Source of the DNA: an uncultured Chloroflexota bacterium | GTDB lineage: Bacteria > Chloroflexota > UBA11872 > UBA12225 | Direction: 5' to 3' | NCBI GenBank assembly: GCA_903836285.1 | Contig: CAILQO010000173.1 | Location: 1 to 32,636 of the forward strand | Length of the DNA: 32,636 nucleotides | Shown: piece after piece, positions 17,113-25,238 of the stretch | Layout: each line of letters begins with the position of its first letter | How positions within the stretch are numbered: position 1 is the first letter of the stretch | Notes under the pieces: generated by a model | The model's database searches: none | Seen by the model: only the letters and a program-made list of their open reading frames with translations | Told to the model about the DNA's origin: nothing | Program-made: the position numbers and the translations under genes

Positions 17113-17891
17113 GCTTCCAGGACGTGGCAATCCTGCTGCTTGGCGTCGGCTTGGTGGCAACGTGGGTGCTCGGTGCCAGGATGATCCGGCGCACCGCGAC
17201 CGAGCTTGACGAATATGCTCGCGATCGGGTTGAGCACGACGAGTTGCAGACGAGTGTCGGGCGAACGCTTGGCCAGCTGCAAGTGGCGGCCGACAACCTC
17301 GCCGACGCGTTGGCGACTCGGACGGAACGCCTGCATGAGTTGCTTGCGCAGGCTGACGCCCAGTCCGCGATGCTGGGCGAGGCGATTGCAGTCGCTGCCG
17401 CGCTGACCGAGCGGCTCCGGGCCGACGCGGTGAGCCTGCAGCAGGCGATCGCAAGTGCCCGCGCTCCCGAGCGGAATGACCTCCGGCATGATGACGCCGG
17501 AGCATCGTTCGGGGTACGTGTGGGCTACGTGAACGGTTCGGCCAATGGTGCGGGCGGTGGTGGCTTCCCGATCCAGGAGGACGCCTCCCGGGCAATCGCG
17601 GTGAGTCCCGGCCCGGCCGCGCCTGAGGCGCCGGCGGCGGTCGTCCCGCTCGATCAAGCGGGGGCCGACGTCGACATGGTCGCGGCGCCGGCAAGTGCCG
17701 ACGAGGTCCGGCGACTGGCGAGGGACGGGATGGATCTGGCGACGATTGCCCGGCGAACCAATCGTGGTCGCGAGGAGGTTCGCCTGCTGCTCCGGTTCGC
17801 TGGGTCACCGGGAGGCACCGACGGCAGGCGCGGTCTGAATGGCATGCCGGGGCAGGCAACGCTCACGCCGGGCACGTTCCGGCGCCCATAG
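17109..17891 (+). CDS. SwrB/DUF6115-like membrane-anchored coiled-coil protein with C-terminal HTH-like motif
   Basis: GTG start overlapping the upstream stop; N-terminal TM VSFQDVAILLLGVGLVATWVLGARMI, coiled coil, C-terminal ADEVRRLARDGMDLATIARRTNRGREEVRLLLRFAG; downstream of fliA as swrB is downstream of sigD in Bacillus. Confidence 0.6.
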   Translation: MSFQDVAILLLGVGLVATWVLGARMIRRTATELDEYARDRVEHDELQTSVGRTLGQLQVAADNLADALATRTERLHELLAQADAQSAMLGEAIAVAAALTERLRADAVSLQQAIASARAPERNDLRHDDAGASFGVRVGYVNGSANGAGGGGFPIQEDASRAIAVSPGPAAPEAPAAVVPLDQAGADVDMVAAPASADEVRRLARDGMDLATIARRTNRGREEVRLLLRFAGSPGGTDGRRGLNGMPGQATLTPGTFRRP

Positions 17892-17942
17892 CACCACGTA
17901 CTGGAAGAGCGCCCTCACGCGGCGCGGAAGGACGGGACGACG

Positions 17943-18695
17943 ATGATCCGGGGCACGTATGCGGCGACAGCGGGCATGATCACCATGCTGACGCGTGCGC
18001 AGCAGATCAGCAACAACATCGCGAACGTCAACACCGTTGGCTACCGCGAGGACCAGCTTCGGGTGACTGCGTTCCCCCAACTGCTGATGAACCGCCTGTT
18101 CTCCGAGCGCGGACAACCGAACATCGGGGGACTCGTGAACGGCACCGCGACGGAGAGCACGTGGATCCGGTTCGCGCAGGCACCCCTCCGAGCGACCGAC
18201 AACCCGCTCGACATGGCGATCCAAGGCACTGGCATGTTTGCGGTGCAGACCACCCAGGGGGTTCGCTACACGCGCGATGGTGGCTTCCGTCGCGACGGCC
18301 AGAACCAGCTGGTGACGACGCGCGGCGATCTCGTCCTTGATGCAAACCTGCAACCGGTCACGCTGCCGGTCGGCCTGACTGCGATCCGGGCGAACGGGGA
18401 AATCCTGGTTGATGATCAGCTCGTTGGACAGGTCGGCCTGTTCGACTTTGCCGAGCCACAACAACTGGTGAAGGTGGGGAACACCCAGTTCGAGGACCAG
18501 CGAGGGCTCGCACAGCCGGTTGCATCGACCGGCACCACGGTGCGCCAAGGCTACCTTGAGCAGTCGAACGTGGACCCGGCGCGTGCGATGTCCGACCTCA
18601 TGGTCGCGCAACGCCAGTATGAGGCGTCGGCACGGATGGTCCAGCTGCAGGATGAGATGACGCAGCGCGCGGCGAACGACATCGGACGCATTTAG
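17943..18695 (+). CDS. flgF: Flagellar basal-body rod protein, FlgF/FlgG family
   Basis: N-terminal MIRGTYAATAGMITMLTRAQQISNNIANVNTVGYREDQLR; C-terminal GYLEQSNVDPARAMSDLMVAQRQYEASARMVQLQDEM. Exact FlgF versus FlgG assignment uncertain. Confidence 0.88.
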   Translation: MIRGTYAATAGMITMLTRAQQISNNIANVNTVGYREDQLRVTAFPQLLMNRLFSERGQPNIGGLVNGTATESTWIRFAQAPLRATDNPLDMAIQGTGMFAVQTTQGVRYTRDGGFRRDGQNQLVTTRGDLVLDANLQPVTLPVGLTAIRANGEILVDDQLVGQVGLFDFAEPQQLVKVGNTQFEDQRGLAQPVASTGTTVRQGYLEQSNVDPARAMSDLMVAQRQYEASARMVQLQDEMTQRAANDIGRI

Positions 18696-18719
18696 CGCGC
18701 CCCGACCATAGGCGACGGT

Positions 18720-18737
18720 GCCGGGTTCGTTCCCGGC
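18720..18737. repeat. Hairpin between the two rod genes
   Basis: GCCGGG-TTCGTT-CCCGGC. Confidence 0.5.
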
Positions 18738-18777
18738 TCACACGGCGACGAACGGTCGCCCAAGGAAGGACCCCTCG

Positions 18778-19593
18778 ATGCCCATCTCGCAGATCGTCCG
18801 GTCGGCCGTATCGGGGATGCTTTCCCACAAGCTGCAGCTCGACACCATCGCGAACAACCTTGCGAACGCGAATACGACGGGCTTCAAGACCGCCAAGGTC
18901 CACTTCCAGGACGTGCTGTACCAGAACGCGACGTATGCGACGAACGTCGACGACGTCCAGCTTGGGGCGGGCGTGAGGCCATCGGCGATTACCCCGGCGT
19001 ACACGCAGGGAGCCCTCGAGCAGACCGACCTGCCGACCGACGTGGCCATTTACGGCGACGGGTTCTTCCGGGTGCGGTCAGCGGACGGTGCCACCGCGTT
19101 CACGCGGAACGGCAGCTTCCACCTCGATATCGTGGGTGGGCAGCGAGTCCTCGTGAACGGTGACGGGCTGGTGGTGCTAGGCGCCGACAACGGGCCGATC
19201 GTGGTCGGCAATGACCTGTCGGCACAGTCGCTGGCGATCCTCTCAAACGGTGACGTGCAAGCCACGCGGTTCGATGAGGGCGCGGCGAGGGATGTCGTGG
19301 CAACGGTCGGGCAGATCTCATTGGCGCGGTTCGTGAACCCTGAAGGGCTGGAGCAAATCGGCCAGACGCTTGCACGCGAAACGGGGACGTCGGGGGCGCC
19401 GGAGGTTGGCGTGCCTGGCACGACCGCCGGATTCGGCCAGCTCGTGGGTGGCACGCTCGAGAAGTCGAACGTGAACGTTGCAGACGAGATGACGAACATG
19501 GTGCAGGCCCAGCGTGCGTACAGCCTTTCGGTGCAGGCACTGCGGACGCTTGACGAGATGATTGGCCTCGCGAACAACCTGCGTCGGGGCTAG
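18778..19593 (+). CDS. flgG: Flagellar basal-body rod protein, FlgF/FlgG family
   Basis: RSAVSGMLSHKLQLDTIANNLANANTTGFKTAKVHFQDVLYQ; C-terminal LEKSNVNVADEMTNMVQAQRAYSLSVQALRTLDEMIGLANNLRRG. RBS AAGGAAGGA before ATG 18778. Confidence 0.9.
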   Translation: MPISQIVRSAVSGMLSHKLQLDTIANNLANANTTGFKTAKVHFQDVLYQNATYATNVDDVQLGAGVRPSAITPAYTQGALEQTDLPTDVAIYGDGFFRVRSADGATAFTRNGSFHLDIVGGQRVLVNGDGLVVLGADNGPIVVGNDLSAQSLAILSNGDVQATRFDEGAARDVVATVGQISLARFVNPEGLEQIGQTLARETGTSGAPEVGVPGTTAGFGQLVGGTLEKSNVNVADEMTNMVQAQRAYSLSVQALRTLDEMIGLANNLRRG

Positions 19594-19632
19594 TCGGTTG
19601 GCATCGGAATCGGCCGCGGGTGTTGATGTAAC

Positions 19633-19660
19633 TCAAGAAGGAGGCCGATCTTGCCGATAC
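19633..19660 (+). promoter_or_regulatory. Candidate sigma-28 (FliA) promoter upstream of flgM
   Basis: TCAA-N16-GCCGATAC, close to the sigma-28 consensus TAAA-N15-GCCGATAA; nearly the same sequence occurs upstream of flgL. Confidence 0.7.
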
Positions 19661-19784
19661 TCTGAGTGTTGACTGGCCGATCCAGGCGGTGAAGGCATCG
19701 CCCTTGGTGTAGGCAGGCATGGAGTGTCGCGGGCAGCGGCGGTCCCAACGGGCAAGATTCCACGGCGAACCAAGTGAGACGGGC

Positions 19785-20078
19785 ATGAAGATCAGTGATT
19801 TCCGGGCCGCGCAGATTGCGCAAGGCTACGGTGTCCAAAAGCCGGGCGGTGGCCCGGCAGCGCGACGGGAGACCACGGCTGGCGGCACTGCCGACAGCGC
19901 GGCGCTCTCCGCGGATGCGAAAGCGTTCGTGAAGGGGCGCCAAGCCGCGCAAGGTGCGCCGGAGGTTCGCTCTGAGCTCGTTGCGGAACTGCGCCGTGCC
20001 ATCAAGGACGGCACCTACCAAGTGGACGAGTACGCCCTCGCTGGCAAGATGCTCGCTCACCCTGACCTCACGGGCTAG
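19785..20078 (+). CDS. flgM: Anti-sigma-28 factor FlgM
   Basis: MKISDFRAAQIAQGYG...SAALSADAKAFVKGRQAAQGAPEVRSELVAELRRAIKDGTYQVDEYALAGKMLAHPDLTG has the FlgM C-terminal pattern. Confidence 0.85.
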   Translation: MKISDFRAAQIAQGYGVQKPGGGPAARRETTAGGTADSAALSADAKAFVKGRQAAQGAPEVRSELVAELRRAIKDGTYQVDEYALAGKMLAHPDLTG

Positions 20079-20215
20079 CGATTGCGGCCCGACCTCGCGC
20101 AACGTCCCGCCTGCCCGTGGCGGGGTCGCAGCGCGACCACGGCCCCAGACGTGCGGTGCTTCGGTACCGCGATGACCGCTCGCACCGGCAAGCCCGCAAC
20201 CGGTATCACCAACGG

Positions 20216-20767
20216 ATGACTCCCCAGGAACTCGCAGTCAACACCCTCCCGATCACCGGTGAGGATGCGATCGTCGATCTCACGTCGCTTCTCGATGCCC
20301 AAGTCGCGATTTACGACGACATGCTTGAGGTTGCGCGCGGACGGTTTGCGGCGCTTGCGGCAAATGATGTCGAGGCGCTCGGCTCGCTCGTTGGGCGCGA
20401 AGGCCCGATGCTGGCTTCGCTCCGACGCCTCGACTCGGCGCGGCTCATGGTCCTGCGCCCACTCGCGACCCGTCTCGGCGTCGATGTCGCGCGGCTCACG
20501 GTCTCACGTATCGCCGAGGAAGTTGGCCCGGAACGCGCTCTGCCGCTCGTGAGCTCACGTGACCGACTGGTCGCCGTGGCGACGCGAGTTCAAGACGCGA
20601 ACGAGCAGAACCGCCGCCTGCTTGAGGCGTGCCTTGACTCGGTCAACGATCTCGCGCAATCGTTGCTCCAAGCCATCGAGACGAACCCGCAGTACGGGTC
20701 GCTCGTTGGCGGGGGAAGCGCGCCTGGCGCCGGTGACCCACCCCGCCTGGCAGACCTTCGCGCCTAA
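20216..20767 (+). CDS. flgN: FlgN-like flagellar export chaperone
   Basis: Helical protein DLTSLLDAQVAIYDDMLEVARGRFAALAANDVEALGSLVGREGPMLASLRRLDSARL; located between flgM and flgK. Confidence 0.75.
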   Translation: MTPQELAVNTLPITGEDAIVDLTSLLDAQVAIYDDMLEVARGRFAALAANDVEALGSLVGREGPMLASLRRLDSARLMVLRPLATRLGVDVARLTVSRIAEEVGPERALPLVSSRDRLVAVATRVQDANEQNRRLLEACLDSVNDLAQSLLQAIETNPQYGSLVGGGSAPGAGDPPRLADLRA

Positions 20768-20839
20768 GCCGCCGGGGCCGGGCATTCGCCAGGAACCCCA
20801 CCACCGTTAGAACCAGCAAGTAGAGAGGGGCTCCCGCCG

Positions 20840-22621
20840 ATGCGGTCATCCTTCATGGGGCTGACGACCCTGCTGCGCGCACTGCAGGCGCAGCAAGCGG
20901 CGATGGACGTCACCAACCAGAATATCGCGAACGCCAACACTGTCGGCTATACCCGCCAAGAGGCGAAGCTGGTCCAGACGGCGCCCCACGCTGGCTCAGG
21001 CTACAACCGCCCGGTCGGCGGTGGTCTGATGATGGGCACCGGGGTCATGGTCTCGGAAATCCTGCGCCAGCGGGACTCGTTCGTTGACCAGCAGTTGCGG
21101 ACTGAAACGGCGCAGCAGAAGCGTTGGCAGGTTGTCTCGGACGGCGTGCAGCAGGTCGAGGCGCTCTTCAATGAACCATCGACCAACGGCTTGGGCAACC
21201 AGCTCACTACCTTTTTCAATGCATGGAGTGAGCTGAGCACCAATCCGGGCAGCGCGACGGCGCGGGCGCAGTTGCAGACGCAGGCGCAGACAGTTGTTGC
21301 AGCATTTCAGGACCTCTCGCAGCAGCTTGAGGCCTTCCGCCAGAACCAAGACTTCAGGCTCACTTCGGTAGTGAGCGAGGTCAACGACCTCTCGACGCAA
21401 ATCGCGTCGCTCAACCTGCAGATCAGGCGCTCCACCGCGGTTGGTGACAACCCGAACGACCTGATGGACGCGCGCGACCGATTGATCGATCAGGTCGTGA
21501 CCCTGACTGGGGCGACCTACCAAGAGCAGCCGGACGGTTCCGCGACGGTCCGCCTCGGTGGGCGGATCCTCGTCGACGGCACCAAGGCGAACGCCCTGCT
21601 TGCCGAACTGACGCCGAAGGTCAGCGGGCAGGCATCGCACACGGTCCAGTGGGCCCCGGGAGGGACCGCGGTGGCCGGCCTAGGCGGCACCATCGGTGCG
21701 CTCATCCACCTGCGCGATGGCGTCGTGGCGGACAAGGTCTCCAAGCTGAACCTGCTCGCTTCGACGCTCGTGACCTCAGTGAATGCGCAACATGCCCAAG
21801 GACGTGGCACCGGCATCTACGCCTCGTCAACCACCAACACCGACTTCTTCGATACGCAGCGGACAGCGACGCCGCTGCGCCAGACGGGTCTTGGCGACAC
21901 CTTGGTTGCCGGCAGGTTCACGGTGGGCACCACGTCGATCACGATCGATCCGGCGACCGACTCGCTCGATACGGTCATGGGCAAGATCACCACGGCGGCC
22001 GGTGGTGGGGCGACTTGGAACCTTGATGCGACGACGGGCCGGATCGTCATCTCATCGACGAATGCGGTCTCGTGGGGGAGCGCAACCGATACCTCGAACT
22101 TCCTGCAGGTCACCGGTTTGGCAGCGTCGGGAGTCACGGGAACGAGTCCGCGGGTGTACACCTCGGCATTCCCGCTAGGGATCGTGAAGGCGGCGACCTT
22201 GTCGCTTGACCCTCTGGTCGCCTCGGACGTGCAGGCGATCCGGGCGTCGGGTACGACGACGACCAATGGTGTCACCTCGTCGGCGGGCGCGGGCGACAGC
22301 TCGAACGCACTCAAGATCGTTGGCCTCGCCACGACGCAGTGGGCGGCCCTGGGGTCGGCAACCTTCGACGACTACTACGCGTCGATGATTGGTTCGCTCG
22401 GCATCGAATCACGACAGGCGACGCAGATGGCGACGAACCAGACGGCGCTGGTCGATCACCTCACGGCCCGGCGCGAGTCTGCTTCCGGGGTGAACCTCGA
22501 TGAGGAGGCGGCGCAGCTCATCCGCTTCCAGCGCGCCTATCAGGCTGCGGCGCGCGGCATTACCGCCCTGGACGAACTGCTGTCGATGACGATCAACAGC
22601 ATGGGTCGCGTCGGCCTGTAG
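20840..22621 (+). CDS. flgK: Flagellar hook-associated protein FlgK (HAP1)
   Basis: MGLTTLLRALQAQQAAMDVTNQNIANANTVGYTRQEAKL; C-terminal SGVNLDEEAAQLIRFQRAYQAAARGITALDELLSMTINSMGRVGL. Confidence 0.96.
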   Translation: MRSSFMGLTTLLRALQAQQAAMDVTNQNIANANTVGYTRQEAKLVQTAPHAGSGYNRPVGGGLMMGTGVMVSEILRQRDSFVDQQLRTETAQQKRWQVVSDGVQQVEALFNEPSTNGLGNQLTTFFNAWSELSTNPGSATARAQLQTQAQTVVAAFQDLSQQLEAFRQNQDFRLTSVVSEVNDLSTQIASLNLQIRRSTAVGDNPNDLMDARDRLIDQVVTLTGATYQEQPDGSATVRLGGRILVDGTKANALLAELTPKVSGQASHTVQWAPGGTAVAGLGGTIGALIHLRDGVVADKVSKLNLLASTLVTSVNAQHAQGRGTGIYASSTTNTDFFDTQRTATPLRQTGLGDTLVAGRFTVGTTSITIDPATDSLDTVMGKITTAAGGGATWNLDATTGRIVISSTNAVSWGSATDTSNFLQVTGLAASGVTGTSPRVYTSAFPLGIVKAATLSLDPLVASDVQAIRASGTTTTNGVTSSAGAGDSSNALKIVGLATTQWAALGSATFDDYYASMIGSLGIESRQATQMATNQTALVDHLTARRESASGVNLDEEAAQLIRFQRAYQAAARGITALDELLSMTINSMGRVGL

Positions 22622-22646
22622 TCGCATCAGGGAACCGAAGCCACAT

Positions 22647-22674
22647 CCGACCGGGGCCGAAAGGCCCCGGTCGG
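22647..22674 (+). terminator. Strong hairpin (putative intrinsic terminator) after flgK
   Basis: CCGACCGGGGCC-GAAA-GGCCCCGGTCGG, perfect 12-bp stem with GAAA tetraloop, followed by TGTTTC. Confidence 0.85.
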
Positions 22675-22723
22675 TGTTTCCGGCGTACGCCCTGTGTCGC
22701 GGCACATTCGCTGGGCCGCGCGC

Positions 22724-22750
22724 TCAAGAATGTGGCTGACCTGCCGATAC
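22724..22750 (+). promoter_or_regulatory. Candidate sigma-28 (FliA) promoter upstream of flgL
   Basis: TCAA-N15-GCCGATAC; matches CTCAAGAANGNGGC...GCCGATACT upstream of flgM; lies just after the flgK terminator. Confidence 0.75.
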
Positions 22751-22835
22751 TGGGAACAGGGAAGCGAAGGTGCCGGCCTGATCGGTCACCGCCACTGGTA
22801 GCAGTCCCACTCCCGAACCCCAAGGACGAGACATC

Positions 22836-24050
22836 ATGCGAGTGACGACCCGGATGCTGACAAGCCAAGTAGCTTCGCAGATTATGGCGAACGCCGAGGC
22901 GATGCAGCAGACGCAGCGTCAGCTGACCAGCGGCAAGCGGATCACTCGTCCCGGCGATGACCCGGCCGCTGCCGCTGCGGGCGTGCGACTCCGGGCGCAG
23001 CAGTCCCGTGACGCCCAGTACTTGCGCAACATCGAGCACGCGCGCACGTGGCTGGATACCACCGACCGGGTCCTCAGCGATATTGGCGACCTGCTCGGGC
23101 GCGCCCGCGAGCTTGCCGTACAGGCGTCGACTGGCACCTTCACCAGCGGTGACACCAAGCAGCTGGCGGAGGAGATCAGCGCGATCCGAAGCCAGATCAT
23201 TAGTGCAGTGAACGGGACGGTTGACGTCGATCAGCACGTCTTCTCCGGCCAGAAAAGCGATATCACCCCCCTTGTCTTGGACGCGAACGGAAACGCTTCG
23301 TACCAAGGAGACACGGGGGTGACGATCGGTACCGGAACTGGTGCGGGCAGTGATCTCGCTCCAGCGAATGGCATTCCTAACGTGGACAACGGGATCGTCC
23401 AGATCGCCGCGCAAAGCCCAGTGACCTCGAGGGGCAGCTACTCCATTGCGGTGAGCGCGCCAGTAGGTGGCTCAGTGACAGTGACGCTGACGCGCGCTTC
23501 TGATGGCAAGCAGGAGGCGCAGACGGTAGCGGTGCCTGCCTCCGGGAAGACCTCCGCACTTGAGTTCTCCACTGTAGGGATAAACGTCGTCGTCGGAAGT
23601 GGGTTAACGGCGATCGCCGGCGACAATGTGTTTGAGGTCGATGGCCTTGGCCTCGGCCACGAGGTGGCGCAGGGAGCGGTGCTCGAGACGAACATTTCGG
23701 CGTCGGCGATGCTCCCGATGTTGGCGCAGCTGAAGACGTTTTACGATGCCCTGCTCAGCGGCACGGCAGTGAACTCGGCGTCGAATACCGCGATTGGCCA
23801 GATTGACGTTGCCGTCGACCGGATGCTCTCGCTGCGGGCGCAGGTCGGGGCCAAGACGAACCACCTCGACTTCGCGCAGGCGCGCGGTGAGGCTCGCGAC
23901 GTTGAGAATGGTCGCCTGATCTCCGTGAATGAGGACATCGACCTGACGGAGGCACTGTCGCGCCTCACGACGCAGCAGACGGTCTACAAGGCCTCCCTCG
24001 AGATTGGTTCCAGAGTGATGCAGAACAGCCTCATGGACTACCTCCGTTGA
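22836..24050 (+). CDS. flgL: Flagellar hook-associated protein FlgL (HAP3)
   Basis: MRVTTRMLTSQVASQIMANAEAMQQTQRQLTSGKRITRPGDDPAAAAAGVRLRAQ; C-terminal LTEALSRLTTQQTVYKASLEIGSRVMQNSLMDYLR. Confidence 0.93.
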   Translation: MRVTTRMLTSQVASQIMANAEAMQQTQRQLTSGKRITRPGDDPAAAAAGVRLRAQQSRDAQYLRNIEHARTWLDTTDRVLSDIGDLLGRARELAVQASTGTFTSGDTKQLAEEISAIRSQIISAVNGTVDVDQHVFSGQKSDITPLVLDANGNASYQGDTGVTIGTGTGAGSDLAPANGIPNVDNGIVQIAAQSPVTSRGSYSIAVSAPVGGSVTVTLTRASDGKQEAQTVAVPASGKTSALEFSTVGINVVVGSGLTAIAGDNVFEVDGLGLGHEVAQGAVLETNISASAMLPMLAQLKTFYDALLSGTAVNSASNTAIGQIDVAVDRMLSLRAQVGAKTNHLDFAQARGEARDVENGRLISVNEDIDLTEALSRLTTQQTVYKASLEIGSRVMQNSLMDYLR

Positions 24051-24156
24051 TGGGGGTGGGGTTCACTAGCGTCGCGCAACCCGCGGGGCGTTTTCGTTCG
24101 CGGTTCCCAGGGCTTCTGGCAGGAAGTCCTGATCATTGCAAGGGGTGGGACATCGC

Positions 24157-24663
24157 ATGGCATCGGCAGCAGTCGCGATGACTGGTCGGACGGCGGCGCA
24201 GGACGCGACCACGAGGGCGACCCGCCACCTGCAGGTTGTGCGTTTCGGGCAGACGGAAGCCCTGGACGTCGCCAGCACAGATGTGGTGACGTTCGACCAA
24301 GGGCTTGTCGGCATGGAACACCTCCGCCAGTTCGCGGTGGTGGCCGATACCCGTCTCGCCCCGTGTGCGTGGCTGCAGTCGATCGAAGATCCGGCGCTGG
24401 CCTTCGTCGTGATCGCGCCGACGCTGCTGCTTCCCGACTACGCGGCGGAGATCAGCGGCGACGATGCCTACCAGCTTGAGCTGGAGGACCCGGACGACGC
24501 CGATATTTGGTCGATCGTCACGATCGTCGGCGACCCACGGCACTCCACGGTCAACCTTTTGGCCCCGATCATTGTGAACCGCAAGCGGGGCTTGGGCAAG
24601 CAGGTTATCCTGAGTGATGCGCGATACTCCTTGCGCCATCCGCTGATCAGCAGCGGCGCGTAG
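24157..24663 (+). CDS. fliW: Flagellar assembly factor FliW
   Basis: DVVTFDQGLVGMEHLRQFAVV...PCAWLQSIEDPALAFVVIAPTLLLPDYAAEIS...IVTIVGDPRHSTVNLLAPIIVNRKRGLGKQVILSDARYSLRHPL; adjacent to csrA. ORF may start at 24136. Confidence 0.93.
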   Translation: MASAAVAMTGRTAAQDATTRATRHLQVVRFGQTEALDVASTDVVTFDQGLVGMEHLRQFAVVADTRLAPCAWLQSIEDPALAFVVIAPTLLLPDYAAEISGDDAYQLELEDPDDADIWSIVTIVGDPRHSTVNLLAPIIVNRKRGLGKQVILSDARYSLRHPLISSGA

Positions 24664-24676
24664 GCGACCCGCTTCC

Positions 24677-24694
24677 GGGCGCGCGGCCGCGCCC
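24677..24694. repeat. Hairpin between fliW and csrA
   Basis: GGGCGCG-CGGC-CGCGCCC. Confidence 0.55.
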
Positions 24695-24718
24695 CCATGA
24701 CGTACGCCAGGAGCCATC

Positions 24719-25213
24719 ATGCTCGTCCTGAGCCGGAAAACAGAGCAGCGTATCCGGATCGGCGACGAGATCGAGGTGATCGTGCTCGCGATCGAGGGCG
24801 ATCACGTCAAGATTGGCATCCAGGCGCCCCGGCACATCACGGTGCTGCGCTACGAGCTTGTGCAGGACGTGACCGACGAGAATCGTCGGGCTGCCGGAGC
24901 GGCGGCGGCCTCAACGCAGATACCCGCCGACGCGATGGCTGGCCTTGGGTCGCTCCTCGGTGGGTTGGGTCGTGGTGGCTCGCAGGTGCCCGGTGGTGCG
25001 ATTGGTGGGCCCGGGACCCCCTCGGCGCCAGCCTCACGCCCGGCGATCCGCGGGCAGATCCCACAGCGCCCGGGAGGCCCGCCCGGCCAACCGCCGAGGC
25101 CCCGCCCGAACCAGTCGTTCCGTGTCGGCGGTTCCATTCCACCGGGAGGGGAAGGCCGGCCCCAACGCCCGCCCTCACCGCCGCGCCCTGACCAGAGGCC
25201 CGACCGCACCTGA
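24719..25213 (+). CDS. csrA: CsrA carbon storage regulator with ~100-aa Pro/Gly/Arg-rich C-terminal extension
   Basis: MLVLSRKTEQRIRIGDEIEVIVLAIEGDHVKIGIQAPRHITVLRYELVQDVTDENRRAA is CsrA; continuous ORF to residue 164. Confidence 0.92.
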   Translation: MLVLSRKTEQRIRIGDEIEVIVLAIEGDHVKIGIQAPRHITVLRYELVQDVTDENRRAAGAAAASTQIPADAMAGLGSLLGGLGRGGSQVPGGAIGGPGTPSAPASRPAIRGQIPQRPGGPPGQPPRPRPNQSFRVGGSIPPGGEGRPQRPPSPPRPDQRPDRT

Positions 25214-25238
25214 TCAAGGCGCAGCCACCCTGAACGGG

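Noticed and set aside
16771-17859. 362-aa minus-strand ORF
   Set aside because: Antisense to the hypothetical and SwrB-like genes, which have better overlap-coupled starts; Pro/Arg/Ser-rich translation.
24325-24355. GGCCGATAC matching the sigma-28 -10 element
   Set aside because: Inside fliW coding sequence and no -35 match at the right spacing.
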